Shown piece after piece: positions 18,401-27,216 of a stretch of DNA of 64,000 nucleotides; the first letter of the stretch is position 1; the number at the start of each line of letters is the position of its first letter. The stretch spans positions 124,001 to 188,000 of the forward strand of contig DFGA01000017.1 of assembly GCA_002371615.1 (NCBI GenBank). The letters are read 5' to 3'. The notes below the pieces were generated by a model, which saw only the letters and a list, made by a program, of their open reading frames with translations, searched no databases and had not been told where the DNA came from. Both the position numbers and the translations under genes were made by a program. This DNA comes from Lachnospiraceae bacterium UBA3762. GTDB lineage: Bacteria > Bacillota > Clostridia > Lachnospirales > Lachnospiraceae.

Positions 18401-19192
18401 ATGAAGATTAAGGAAACAGCAGCTGTCATTTCGCAGGAGAGTCTGTGCGGTGGCGTATATTCGATGTGGATCGAAACAAATGCCGCAGAATACGCATCTG
18501 CAGGGCAGTTCATATCGGTATATTCAAACAGTGATGCAAGACTGTTGCCAAGGCCGATAAGCATATGCGAGATTGACAAAACATCAAAGCCCGGAAAGCT
18601 GCGCTTGGTATACAGAATTGCCGGAGCGGGAACGGATGAGTTTTCCCGTATGACAACCGGTGACAGACTTGATATATTGGGACCGCTTGGAAACGGTTTT
18701 CTGGCTCCTGTTTCAGGGGAAATATCCCCGGATATGACGGCACTTCTCATCGGGGGAGGTATCGGGATCCCTCCGATGCTTGAGTTGGCAAAGAGCCTGA
18801 CATGCAGCGTTATAACAGTTGCAGGCTACAGAAGCAGCATGGAAATGTTTCTTACGGACGACCTTGAGAGTGCGGGAAAACTGTACATAGCAACAGATGA
18901 CGGAAGCTTCGGAACAAAAGGAACCGTTATAGACGCCATCAGGGGTGAAAAGATTGAAGCGGATATGATTTTTGCCTGCGGCCCCAAGCCCATGTTAAAG
19001 GGTGTTAAGGATCTGGCGGAAAGCATGGGAGTTCCTGCCTATATTTCGATGGAAGAGCGAATGGCCTGCGGAGTAGGAGCTTGTCTTGGCTGCGTGTGCG
19101 AATCAACAGCCATTGATGATCATTCAAAGGTCAATAACAAGAGGATTTGCGCCGACGGTCCTGTATTTAATGCATCGGAGGTGGTACTGTGA
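18401..19192 (+). CDS. pyrK: dihydroorotate dehydrogenase electron-transfer subunit
   Basis: 263-residue FAD and [2Fe-2S] subunit that passes electrons from dihydroorotate oxidation to NAD+. Seen: FAD-binding barrel with RPISICEID, a nucleotide domain with LIGGGIGIPPMLELA, and the C-terminal cluster ligands in MACGVGACLGCVC plus a later Cys in KRICADGPV. Weak ribosome binding site. It overlaps pyrD by four bases, as expected for subunits of one complex. Together they indicate the type Ib, NAD-linked dehydrogenase usual in Firmicutes. Confidence 0.95.
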   Translation: MKIKETAAVISQESLCGGVYSMWIETNAAEYASAGQFISVYSNSDARLLPRPISICEIDKTSKPGKLRLVYRIAGAGTDEFSRMTTGDRLDILGPLGNGFLAPVSGEISPDMTALLIGGGIGIPPMLELAKSLTCSVITVAGYRSSMEMFLTDDLESAGKLYIATDDGSFGTKGTVIDAIRGEKIEADMIFACGPKPMLKGVKDLAESMGVPAYISMEERMACGVGACLGCVCESTAIDDHSKVNNKRICADGPVFNASEVVL

Positions 19193-20091
19193 ACACTTCT
19201 GTCAGCATTGCGGGTATAACGCTTAAGAATCCGGTAATGACAGCATCCGGCACATTCGGTTCGGGAATTGAGTACTCGGAATTTGTCGATCTTAATAAGC
19301 TTGGAGCCGTTGTTACCAAAGGTGTCAGCCTTACACCGTGGAGCGGCAATCCTACGCCGAGAGTAGCGGAAACCTACGGCGGTATGTTAAATGCAATAGG
19401 ATTGCAGAACCCCGGAATAGATACATTTATTGAACGTGATCTTGCTTTTTTGTCAAAATACGACACAAGGATAATAGTTAATGTTTGCGGTAAGACAACC
19501 GGGGAATATGTCGAAGTGGTCGAGCGTCTGGCGGATACAAACGCGGATCTTCTTGAGATAAATGTAAGCTGCCCTAACGTTAAGGAAGGCGCTATCGCTT
19601 TCGGACAGGATCCGAAGGCACTTGGGAATATAACCAAAGAGATCAAAAAGAAGGCAAAGCAGCCGGTGATCATGAAACTGTCACCGAATGTAACGGATAT
19701 AGCTCTTATGGCAAAGGTTTGCGAGGATGCCGGAGCCGATGCCGTATCAATGATAAATACGATAACGGGAATGAAGATTGACGTCAGAAGACGCAGATTC
19801 GTTCTCGCCAATAAAACAGGAGGACTTTCGGGGCCGGCTATTAAACCTGTAGCAGTAAGAATGGTATATCAGGCGGCTTCGGCGGTTAAGATTCCCATAA
19901 TTGGAATGGGAGGAATAGCATCCGCAGAGGATGCGCTTGAGTTTATTATGGCAGGGGCTACGGCAGTTGCCGTGGGAGCCGCAAATTTTACGGACCCGTA
20001 TACGACCGAAAAGGTCATAGATGGGATCGGACAATATATGACAGACAACAAGGTTTCGGACATAAATGAACTTATAGGATGCGTTGAGTAG
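19189..20091 (+). CDS. pyrD: dihydroorotate dehydrogenase catalytic subunit, type Ib
   Basis: 300-residue FMN barrel enzyme oxidising dihydroorotate to orotate. GTG start overlapping the pyrK stop, with GGAGGTGG upstream. Seen: NPVMTASGTFGSG, EINVSCPNVKEG with the catalytic Cys, KLSPNVTDI, and the phosphate-binding IIGMGGIASAEDALEF and GAANFTDP. Length is typical. The pyrC step precedes it in the pathway but is encoded 13 kb away. Confidence 0.96.
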   Translation: MNTSVSIAGITLKNPVMTASGTFGSGIEYSEFVDLNKLGAVVTKGVSLTPWSGNPTPRVAETYGGMLNAIGLQNPGIDTFIERDLAFLSKYDTRIIVNVCGKTTGEYVEVVERLADTNADLLEINVSCPNVKEGAIAFGQDPKALGNITKEIKKKAKQPVIMKLSPNVTDIALMAKVCEDAGADAVSMINTITGMKIDVRRRRFVLANKTGGLSGPAIKPVAVRMVYQAASAVKIPIIGMGGIASAEDALEFIMAGATAVAVGAANFTDPYTTEKVIDGIGQYMTDNKVSDINELIGCVE

Positions 20092-20131
20092 GCGGTGTAT
20101 GGTTTTTGTGTGAAACAAGGAGGGTTTTACT

Positions 20132-20902
20132 ATGATGCAGATAGGCGGAGTCGATAATCTTGTACTAAAGCAGGTTAACCTGCCTCCGGAATACGAGCAG
20201 GAAGACAAAAAAGTCGGATCTACTGCGGATGAGAGAAGGACCGTAGAAGATACCGGGATACAGGAGACCGGCAGCGGGGCGAAGTCGGATGAGGCCAGAA
20301 AGGCAATGTTCGGCGACGTTGTAGGGCGCTCCGAAGACGGGGATACAACCCGCGTTAAACAGGATGCCATGGAGGCGCTTGAGACCGGAATGGTATTCCA
20401 AAAGGATGAGAAAGAAGGAAACCTTATGGAGTGGAGCCGTGACCAGCTGACAACGATGCTTGATCGCGGAGATATAACGAATAATCAGTATAACCGTGAG
20501 ATCGCAAGACGTGATGAGATCATGGAGAAGGACGAGGAGTCGGCTTTTGCCAAATCAAACGCCGAAATGATCGAGAAACAGAGAGAGGAAGCTGAGGAGA
20601 AGGCTAAAGAGGCTGCAAAAGAGAGGCTCGAAGAACTGCAGGGCAAGGATGAGAAGGATCCCAATAAAGCCGTGAATCAGGAAGAAGACAACGAAGAAAA
20701 CCGTGCCGGCATTCAGACCGAAGAAGATGAAGATGAGAACCTTACAAGGCTTGAGAATGGTATGAACATGCTTGCGGCAGGCCAGAGGAGCCTTGAGATC
20801 GAAGAAGAAGCTGTTAATACTGCCGCACAAAACGGCAGAAGCGAAATAATCGACCAGATACTCAATCCTGAAGACGGATCTCTTAAGGTTATCATTCAGT
20901 AA
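20132..20902 (+). CDS. hypothetical acidic coiled-coil protein
   Basis: 256 residues; ATG at 20132 (or 20135) with a good AAGGAGGG site. I do not recognise a family. No signal peptide or membrane helix. Residues about 60-110 carry the patterned segment SRDQLTTMLDRGDITNNQYNR; about 120-180 is a strongly charged Glu/Lys/Ala helix likely to be coiled coil; the end has NGMNMLAAGQRSLEIEEEAV and QILNPEDGSLKVIIQ. Very high Glu content makes it acidic. Eight bases separate it from ispE, so co-transcription is likely, but the neighbours give no functional hint. Confidence 0.75.
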   Translation: MMQIGGVDNLVLKQVNLPPEYEQEDKKVGSTADERRTVEDTGIQETGSGAKSDEARKAMFGDVVGRSEDGDTTRVKQDAMEALETGMVFQKDEKEGNLMEWSRDQLTTMLDRGDITNNQYNREIARRDEIMEKDEESAFAKSNAEMIEKQREEAEEKAKEAAKERLEELQGKDEKDPNKAVNQEEDNEENRAGIQTEEDEDENLTRLENGMNMLAAGQRSLEIEEEAVNTAAQNGRSEIIDQILNPEDGSLKVIIQ

Positions 20903-20910
20903 TCCCTGTC

Positions 20911-21783
20911 ATGGAAATCAATGCATATGCAAAAATAAATATCGGGCTGGATGTCGTAAGACGCCGGCCCGACGGGTATCATGAAGTTCGCATGATAATG
21001 CAGCAGATAGGACTTCATGATGTTCTGTCTGTTAACAGAGAAGATGCACCGGGCATCAGAATATCGACCGACAGAAGTGATCTGTCTGTCGGAGAAGATA
21101 ATCTCATTTACAAGGCTGCAAAGCTTATGATGGATGAGTATGGTCTGTCCGGCGGGATCAGCGTGAACCTTAAAAAGAATATACCGGTAGCGGCCGGACT
21201 TGCGGGCGGAAGCACGGATGCCGCAGCAACTATTATGGCTGTAAATGAGTTGTACAGCCTTGGCCTTTCCCGGGAAGATCTTATGAAACTGGGGGTACGG
21301 ATTGGAGCGGATGTTCCCTTTTGTATCATGGGAGGCTGTGCTGTAGCGGAAGGTATCGGGGAAATACTTACGCCGATAGGATCCAAAGTTAATTTCAAGG
21401 TACTTCTTGCAAAGCCGTCCGAGAGTGTATCAACCAAATATGTGTATGAGCATCTTGATCTTGAACATATGATACACCCCGATATTGATGCGATAGCTGA
21501 CGGATTAAAGAGTGGGGATACCGAAAAGATCATACGGAATATGGGAAATGTCATGGAGACCGTAACAGCTTCAATGGTACCTGCCATAGGAAATATAGAG
21601 CGTGTAATGACAGACTGCCCCGGCATCATCCGGGCAATGATGAGCGGAAGCGGTCCGACGGTGTTTGGACTTCTGGCCGATGAGGGGAACGAGGAAGAGG
21701 CAAAAGCGGCATGCGACAGCATCAGGCAGTCAGGGTATGCCGATGAACTGTATATAACTGATTTTCACTATCCCAGTATATAA
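20911..21783 (+). CDS. ispE: 4-diphosphocytidyl-2-C-methyl-D-erythritol kinase
   Basis: 290-residue GHMP kinase of the non-mevalonate isoprenoid pathway. Seen: AYAKINIGLDVVRRRPDGYHEV with substrate-binding residues, the ATP motif PVAAGLAGGSTDAAA, GADVPFCIMGG, and MMSGSGPTVFGL near the C-terminus. Length is normal. It is followed 10 bases later by a GntR regulator. No other MEP-pathway genes are in the window. Confidence 0.96.
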   Translation: MEINAYAKINIGLDVVRRRPDGYHEVRMIMQQIGLHDVLSVNREDAPGIRISTDRSDLSVGEDNLIYKAAKLMMDEYGLSGGISVNLKKNIPVAAGLAGGSTDAAATIMAVNELYSLGLSREDLMKLGVRIGADVPFCIMGGCAVAEGIGEILTPIGSKVNFKVLLAKPSESVSTKYVYEHLDLEHMIHPDIDAIADGLKSGDTEKIIRNMGNVMETVTASMVPAIGNIERVMTDCPGIIRAMMSGSGPTVFGLLADEGNEEEAKAACDSIRQSGYADELYITDFHYPSI

Positions 21784-21792
21784 GGAGTTTTC

Positions 21793-22473
21793 ATGGACGA
21801 ATTAAAACTTCAGATGAATATGGATGAATACCTGCCATTAAGAGACGTTGTGTTCAATACACTGAGACAGGGGATACTTACCGGAGTGCTCAAGCCCGGC
21901 GAGAGACTCATGGAGATCCACCTTGCAGACAGGCTCGGAGTTTCGAGAACCCCGATAAGGGAAGCGATCAGGATGCTTGAACTTGAAGGACTTGTCACGA
22001 TGATACCGAGGCGCGGCGCCGAAGTAGCGAGGATCAGCAGGCAGGATATAAGAGATGTTCTTGAAGTAAGGCTTGCACTTGACTCTCTGGCAACAAAACT
22101 GGCATGTAAGAGAATAACCGCGGAGCAGAAAGAAGAACTTCGCATTGCACAAAAAGCTTTCGAGGACGCGACACGGACAGGGGACGTAACGAATATCGCA
22201 CAGGCAGATGTGAGGTTTCATGATGTGATCCTTGCCTCCTCCCACAATAAACGGCTTGTACAGATGGTCAACAATCTTGCCGAGAGAATATACAGATACA
22301 GGCTTGAATATATTAAAGACGCCGCAAACCATGCAAGACTCATTGAAGAGCATGCCAAGATCACCGACTGTGTTATAAAAGGTGACGAAGGAAGTGCATG
22401 TATTGCGGCAGAGATTCATATCGTTAATCAGGAAAACGATATGCTGAAATCACTGGAATTACAGATCGAATAG
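21793..22473 (+). CDS. GntR-family (FadR subgroup) transcriptional regulator
   Basis: 226 residues. N-terminal winged helix (about 10-75) with the GntR signature GERLMEIHLADRLGVSRTPIREA, followed by an all-helical FCD ligand domain (about 85-215) with metal-type residues in DVRFHDVIL and a late EIHIV. FadR-type members sense carboxylic acids or sugars. It starts 10 bases after ispE with a GGAG site. The target genes are not evident and the co-transcription with ispE gives no clue to the effector. Confidence 0.92.
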   Translation: MDELKLQMNMDEYLPLRDVVFNTLRQGILTGVLKPGERLMEIHLADRLGVSRTPIREAIRMLELEGLVTMIPRRGAEVARISRQDIRDVLEVRLALDSLATKLACKRITAEQKEELRIAQKAFEDATRTGDVTNIAQADVRFHDVILASSHNKRLVQMVNNLAERIYRYRLEYIKDAANHARLIEEHAKITDCVIKGDEGSACIAAEIHIVNQENDMLKSLELQIE

Positions 22474-22504
22474 ATCGCACACATTAACAAAAGGTCGAAT
22501 AATC

Positions 22505-22948
22505 ATGGACAAAGATGTATGGGTATCCGTTGCCGGAATGCAGTTTGGCAGCAATCCCGAAGGAGATAAAATAGAGATCCTTACTCCCGGCAGTTACTAC
22601 AGGAAGAAAAATCATCACTATGTGCTGTACGATGAGATAGGAGAAGGTGCCGACGAGGTCACAAAAAATGTTGTCAGGTTTGACGGGGATATGCTGTCTA
22701 TCAGCAAATCCGGCTTCACAAATGTTGAGATGATCTTCGAGAAGAACAAGCGGAACATGACAAATTACGTTACGCCGTACGGTACGCTTCTCGTCGGGAT
22801 CGACACTGACAGAATCGATATCAGGGAGAACGAAGACTCTATCAATATCGACATTGATTACGCGCTGGATATTAATTATGAACATCTTGCAAACTGCAAA
22901 ATAAAGATGGAGATTAAAAATTCGGTTTCAATGAATGACGGTATGTGA
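22505..22948 (+). CDS. DUF1934 beta-barrel protein
   Basis: 147 residues matching the DUF1934 pattern from Firmicutes: WVSVAGMQ at the start, ITPGSYYRKKNHHYVLYDE-like strand, and YVTPYGTLLVGIDTDRI. Family members are predicted calycin-like small barrels of unknown function, often near asnS or argS genes; asnS lies 1.4 kb downstream here. No signal peptide. The weak GGTCG upstream is not a convincing ribosome binding site, but the start agrees with the family. Confidence 0.78.
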   Translation: MDKDVWVSVAGMQFGSNPEGDKIEILTPGSYYRKKNHHYVLYDEIGEGADEVTKNVVRFDGDMLSISKSGFTNVEMIFEKNKRNMTNYVTPYGTLLVGIDTDRIDIRENEDSINIDIDYALDINYEHLANCKIKMEIKNSVSMNDGM

Positions 22949-23000
22949 TAAAATCATTTGGATTGCTTTGAGGAAGGAACATATAAGGAGAGTTGTGTAA

Positions 23001-23498
23001 ATGAACGGTATTTTATTGGTCTCGACTGCAACGATAGTAATGCTGGTAATACTGGCAGTTCTGGTCGGAATCGTTATATTATTGTATTTTCTCGGGAAAA
23101 AGGCACAGAAGAAGGAAGCCGAGCAGCAGGAGCAGATCGATGCCATGAAGCAGACTGTTTCGATGCTGATTATAGACAAGAAGCGGATGAAGATCAAAGA
23201 GTCCGGTCTTCCGCAGGCGGTAATAGACCAAACACCCAAGATGATGAGATGGACAAAGCTTCCGATCGTTAAGGCCAAAGTCGGTCCGCAGGTTATGTCT
23301 CTTGTGTGCGATGACAAGATATTTGATAACGTTCCTGTCAAAAAGGAAGTAAAAGCAACAGTCAGCGGTATATACATCACAAGCGTAAAGGGTATACACG
23401 GTTCTATTAATCAGAACGCCGGTGCCAAGAAAAAGAGCAAGTTTAAACAGTTTGTTGAAAAAATGCAGGAAAAAGCAGGAGCAAAACCTGTCAAATAG
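23001..23498 (+). CDS. hypothetical single-pass membrane protein
   Basis: 165 residues, ATG with AAGGAGAG upstream. One membrane helix at about 4-30, then a short basic coiled stretch and a soluble domain (about 60-140) rich in Lys and Val with KLPIVKAKVGPQVMSLVCDDKIFD. N-out/C-in topology is likely from the charge pattern (KKAQKK after the helix). I recognise no domain. It ends one base before the lipoprotein gene, suggesting a pair. Confidence 0.75.
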   Translation: MNGILLVSTATIVMLVILAVLVGIVILLYFLGKKAQKKEAEQQEQIDAMKQTVSMLIIDKKRMKIKESGLPQAVIDQTPKMMRWTKLPIVKAKVGPQVMSLVCDDKIFDNVPVKKEVKATVSGIYITSVKGIHGSINQNAGAKKKSKFKQFVEKMQEKAGAKPVK

Positions 23499-23499
23499 T

Positions 23500-24300
23500 A
23501 TGAAGAAAACCGTGTTTTGTCCGGCAATACCGGTTCTGTGTACTTTGGTGTTTTTTCTCTTTTCCGGATGCGGCTCTGCAGGTGAGCTTGATCCCGATGA
23601 CTACATAGAACTCGGACAGTATAAAGGTTTGAAAGTTGACAGGGCATCATATGAAGTGACCGAAGAAGAGCTTGCCGACGAGCTTGATATGCTTGCAAAT
23701 GCATATGCAGAACCTGACGGGACTGTCCCCGAACTTACGGATGATTTTATAAAGCGGATCTCCGGAGGCAGGTACGAGGATATGGATTCGTACACGGCAG
23801 CGCTCGAAGATGAGATGAGATCGGAATACGATGAGTTCTATGAACTTCAGTATTACGAAGACCTGTGGAACAAGGCAGTCGATAACGCGACGGTGATCAG
23901 GGATTTTCCCCCCGGGTATCTTCAGAAGAAAACGGAGAGATCCATCATATCCGCGCGAAAATATGCGCAAAGCCTTAACATGACGTTTGAGGACTTTGTG
24001 AATGAGAAGATGGGGCTGACCGTAGAGGAGTTTAATGCCCAGGCAATAGAATATGCCAATGTGGCCGCGAAAGAGAGCATGGTACTTGCGGCAATAGCCA
24101 AGGCTGAGAATATTACCGTATCGGAAGAAGAAATACAAAAGGCTATTAAAGAATATGTTGACCTTGGTGCTTTTGAATCCGAGGAGGCATTCAGACAGGA
24201 AGGCGAAGAGAGGATGGAGGAGCTCAAAGAATACATCCTCACATCAAAGGTTCAGGACTTTCTGGCGGAAAATGCTGATAGGGGTAATAAAGACAAATAA
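23500..24300 (+). CDS. lipoprotein resembling the trigger-factor C-terminal chaperone domain
   Basis: 266 residues from the ATG at 23500, chosen because it begins a classic lipoprotein signal (LFFLFSGC near residue 18); an upstream in-frame start would bury it. After the lipobox comes LGQYKGLKVDRASYEVTEEE, like the trigger-factor segment before its PPIase domain, but the PPIase domain is absent; the rest is helical, with NMTFEDFVNEKMGLTVEEFNAQA and AENITVSEEEI as in the trigger-factor C-domain. Probably an extracytoplasmic folding factor or chaperone. It lies just before asnS with 21 bases between. A related protein with PPIase is at 39238. Confidence 0.78.
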   Translation: MKKTVFCPAIPVLCTLVFFLFSGCGSAGELDPDDYIELGQYKGLKVDRASYEVTEEELADELDMLANAYAEPDGTVPELTDDFIKRISGGRYEDMDSYTAALEDEMRSEYDEFYELQYYEDLWNKAVDNATVIRDFPPGYLQKKTERSIISARKYAQSLNMTFEDFVNEKMGLTVEEFNAQAIEYANVAAKESMVLAAIAKAENITVSEEEIQKAIKEYVDLGAFESEEAFRQEGEERMEELKEYILTSKVQDFLAENADRGNKDK

Positions 24301-24321
24301 TATAAACAGGAAGATGAGAAA

Positions 24322-25716
24322 ATGGAGCAGTTAACAACAGTCAGAGAACTATTTAAGAACACAGAAGAATTTCTTGACAAAGAAGTCAGTATCGGAGGCT
24401 GGGTAAGAAGTATTCGTGATTCCAAAACATTCGGTTTCATAGTACTTAATGACGGAACGTTTTTTGAACCGGTTCAGGTAGTCTACTCCGATACACTTGC
24501 TAATTTTACCGAGATAAGCAAGACCAATGTCGGAGCGGCTCTTATCGTTAAGGGAACTTTGGTGGCAACTCCCTCCGCTAAACAGCCGTTTGAGATACAG
24601 GCCAAGGATATTTGCATCGAAGGTGCATCGACACCCGATTATCCTCTGCAGAAAAAGCGCCATTCAATGGAATATCTGCGTACGATCACACATCTTCGTG
24701 CAAGGACCAATACATTCTCGGCGGTTTTCAGAGTACGCTCGCTAATTGCATACGCGATACACAGGTTTTTCCAGGAGAGGGATTTTGTGTATGTGCATAC
24801 TCCTCTTATCACCGGTTCAGACTGCGAAGGTGCCGGCGAAATGTTCAGGGTGACTACGCTTGATCCGTCGGATCCGCCAAGGCTTCCCGACGGCAGCGTT
24901 GATTTTTCAAAGGATTTCTTCGGGAAAGAGACGAATCTTACCGTAAGCGGACAGCTCAACGGCGAAACATTTGCCATGGCATTTAAGAACATATACACAT
25001 TCGGACCGACGTTTCGTGCTGAGAATTCCAACACTACGAGACATGCGGCGGAGTTCTGGATGATAGAGCCCGAAATGGCGTTTGCGGATCTTGATGATGA
25101 TATGGCTCTTGCGGAGAGCATGATAAAATACATCATCAATTACGTACTTGAAAACGCTCCGGAAGAAATGCAGTTCTTCAACAATTTTGTTGATAAGGGT
25201 CTTATCGAAAGACTTCAGCATGTTGCGTCATCTGATTTCGGACGCGTAACATATACCGATGCCGTGAAGATACTCGAGAAGCATAACGATGAATTCGAAT
25301 ACAAAGTAAGCTGGGGCTCAGACCTTCAGACCGAACACGAAAGATTCCTTACGGAACAAGAATTCAAAAGGCCGGTATTTGTAACGGATTATCCGAAGGA
25401 GATCAAAGCTTTCTACATGAAGCTCAATGAAGATGGCAAGACCGTTGCCGCAATGGATTGCCTCGTTCCGGGAATTGGAGAGATAATCGGCGGCAGCCAG
25501 AGAGAAGATGACTATGATGTTCTTCTTGCCAGAATGAACGAACTTGGTCTCAAAAAAGAGGATTATGATTTTTACCTTGATCTGCGTAAGTACGGATCGG
25601 CAAGACATGCGGGATTCGGACTCGGATTTGAGAGATGCGTTATGTATCTGACGGGAATGGGCAATATAAGGGATGTGCTTCCTTTCCCGAGAACCGTAGG
25701 AACAGCGGAGCTTTAA
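24322..25716 (+). CDS. asnS: asparaginyl-tRNA synthetase
   Basis: 464-residue class IIb synthetase charging tRNA-Asn. N-terminal OB-fold anticodon domain (VSIGGWVRSIRDSKTFGFIVLNDG), then the catalytic core: motif 2 region FGPTFRAENSNTTRHAAEFWMIEPE, GGSQREDDYD, and motif 3 GFGLGFERCVMYLTG. Length normal. Asn rather than Asp specificity is inferred from close match to AsnS. Only 21 bases separate it from the preceding lipoprotein, so no T-box fits directly upstream. Confidence 0.96.
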   Translation: MEQLTTVRELFKNTEEFLDKEVSIGGWVRSIRDSKTFGFIVLNDGTFFEPVQVVYSDTLANFTEISKTNVGAALIVKGTLVATPSAKQPFEIQAKDICIEGASTPDYPLQKKRHSMEYLRTITHLRARTNTFSAVFRVRSLIAYAIHRFFQERDFVYVHTPLITGSDCEGAGEMFRVTTLDPSDPPRLPDGSVDFSKDFFGKETNLTVSGQLNGETFAMAFKNIYTFGPTFRAENSNTTRHAAEFWMIEPEMAFADLDDDMALAESMIKYIINYVLENAPEEMQFFNNFVDKGLIERLQHVASSDFGRVTYTDAVKILEKHNDEFEYKVSWGSDLQTEHERFLTEQEFKRPVFVTDYPKEIKAFYMKLNEDGKTVAAMDCLVPGIGEIIGGSQREDDYDVLLARMNELGLKKEDYDFYLDLRKYGSARHAGFGLGFERCVMYLTGMGNIRDVLPFPRTVGTAEL

Positions 25717-25785
25717 TTTATGCTGAAAGGAGGGACCCGCTTGCGCGAGTCTTGGTGACAGCAACAGTAATAAGGGGATGATAAT

Positions 25786-27174
25786 ATGGGGAGATTTGCA
25801 TTAAAGGGGAATGCAGCTCTTCTTGCAGCGTGTCTGATCATTACAGGCGGTGCGTCCAGTGTCAATGCAGCGACGCTTCAGGAGATCAGGAACGAAAAGC
25901 AGGAGGCTCAGAACAGGAAAAATGAAGCCGAAAGCAATCTGAAAAATATTAATAAGGATATAGAGAGCATATCCGAAGAACAGGAGGCCGTGGAAGCCGA
26001 GCTTGAGGAACTTGATGCTGAGCTTGTGGATCTTCTGCTGTCGGTGGAACTTCTCGAATCCGATATCGGTAATAAAGAGCAGGACATAGAGAAGACAAAA
26101 GAGGAACTTGAGGAAGCCAAAGCAAAAGTAAGTGCCCAGGAAACCGCAATGGCAAGGCGGATCAAGTTTATGTACGAGCGCGGCAGTTCCACGTATCTGG
26201 AATTGTTTCTCGAGTCCAAGAGCATGGCGGAGGCGGTAAACAAGTCCGAATACTCCGAGAAGCTTTATAAATACGACAGGCTGATGCTTGAGAGGTACAG
26301 ACTTGCCAGGACTGAGGTTGAGGACAAGGAAGCCCAGCTTGAAGAAGAACTGCATGAGCTTGAGGAGATCAAAGAAGATCTGAATACCCAGAAGGACGAG
26401 CTTAATGCGCTGATAGAAGAGAAGCAGGAGACGGCCGACAATTTTGCCCAGCAGCTTTCAAAGGCGAAGTCAAGGGCCAGTGAATACAAAAATCAGATAT
26501 CACAGCAATCTGAAAATCTAAGGAAACTGGGTCAGGCCGAAGCTGAAAAAATAGCCGAAGAGGCCAGAAAGAAGGCCGAAGAAGAGGCAAAAAGGAAGGC
26601 CGAAGAAGCTGCGGCAAAGAAAAAAGCCGAGGAAGAGGCCAAAAGGGCCGGATCACAGACCGAGGCCGTAAGTACGGATAATACCGAAGAATCAGGCAAT
26701 TCGGAAAGTACGGATAGTACAGACAGTTCGGATAACACGGATGATTCGGGTAATTCGGACGATTCAGGTGATGAGAGCGAATCCCGGACGGAGAGTAGGT
26801 CGGGAGGAACAAGTGTCAGGGCAAGCGGATCGGGTACCGGTACGGATATTGCCAATTACGCACTTCAGTTTGTGGGATGCCCTTATGTTGCCGGGGGAAC
26901 ATCACTTACAAATGGCTGTGACTGCTCAGGATTTACACAGGGAGTGTATTCCCATTTCGGAATAGGTATTCCGAGAAGTTCATATGCCCAGTCTGCCGGT
27001 GGAGAAGAGGTTTCGTTCGATCAGGCTCAGGCAGGAGATATCATATACTACGGCGGACATGTGGGAATATACATCGGCAATAACATGATAGTGCATGCGA
27101 GTACTGCCGCTACCGGGATCAAGATAAGCAGTGCATTTTACAGATCGATAATAACGATCAGAAGGTATTATTGA
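25786..27174 (+). CDS. secreted coiled-coil NlpC/P60 peptidoglycan hydrolase
   Basis: 462 residues. Signal peptide to about residue 28 (cleavage near VNAA). A long PcsB/CwlO-like coiled coil spans about 30-290, interrupted by MARRIKFMYERGSSTYLELFL. A Ser/Asp/Glu-rich linker (about 290-340) leads to the NlpC/P60 domain (about 345-462). The catalytic triad is visible: Cys in GCDCSGF (near 380), His in YYGGHVGIYIG (near 424) and His in IVHAS (near 435). Likely a D,L-endopeptidase for cell separation, held inactive by its coiled coil and recruited by FtsEX in homologues. Confidence 0.93.
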   Translation: MGRFALKGNAALLAACLIITGGASSVNAATLQEIRNEKQEAQNRKNEAESNLKNINKDIESISEEQEAVEAELEELDAELVDLLLSVELLESDIGNKEQDIEKTKEELEEAKAKVSAQETAMARRIKFMYERGSSTYLELFLESKSMAEAVNKSEYSEKLYKYDRLMLERYRLARTEVEDKEAQLEEELHELEEIKEDLNTQKDELNALIEEKQETADNFAQQLSKAKSRASEYKNQISQQSENLRKLGQAEAEKIAEEARKKAEEEAKRKAEEAAAKKKAEEEAKRAGSQTEAVSTDNTEESGNSESTDSTDSSDNTDDSGNSDDSGDESESRTESRSGGTSVRASGSGTGTDIANYALQFVGCPYVAGGTSLTNGCDCSGFTQGVYSHFGIGIPRSSYAQSAGGEEVSFDQAQAGDIIYYGGHVGIYIGNNMIVHASTAATGIKISSAFYRSIITIRRYY

Positions 27175-27216
27175 GATTACGGATAATGCGGATATTAAGG
27201 TGACAGGGAGATATTG

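Noticed and set aside
23422..23499. Upstream start for the trigger-factor-like lipoprotein
   Set aside because: It overlaps the preceding gene and would place 26 basic residues before a clear lipoprotein signal.
24301..24321. T-box leader for asnS
   Set aside because: Only 21 bases separate asnS from the preceding gene, so no leader fits there.
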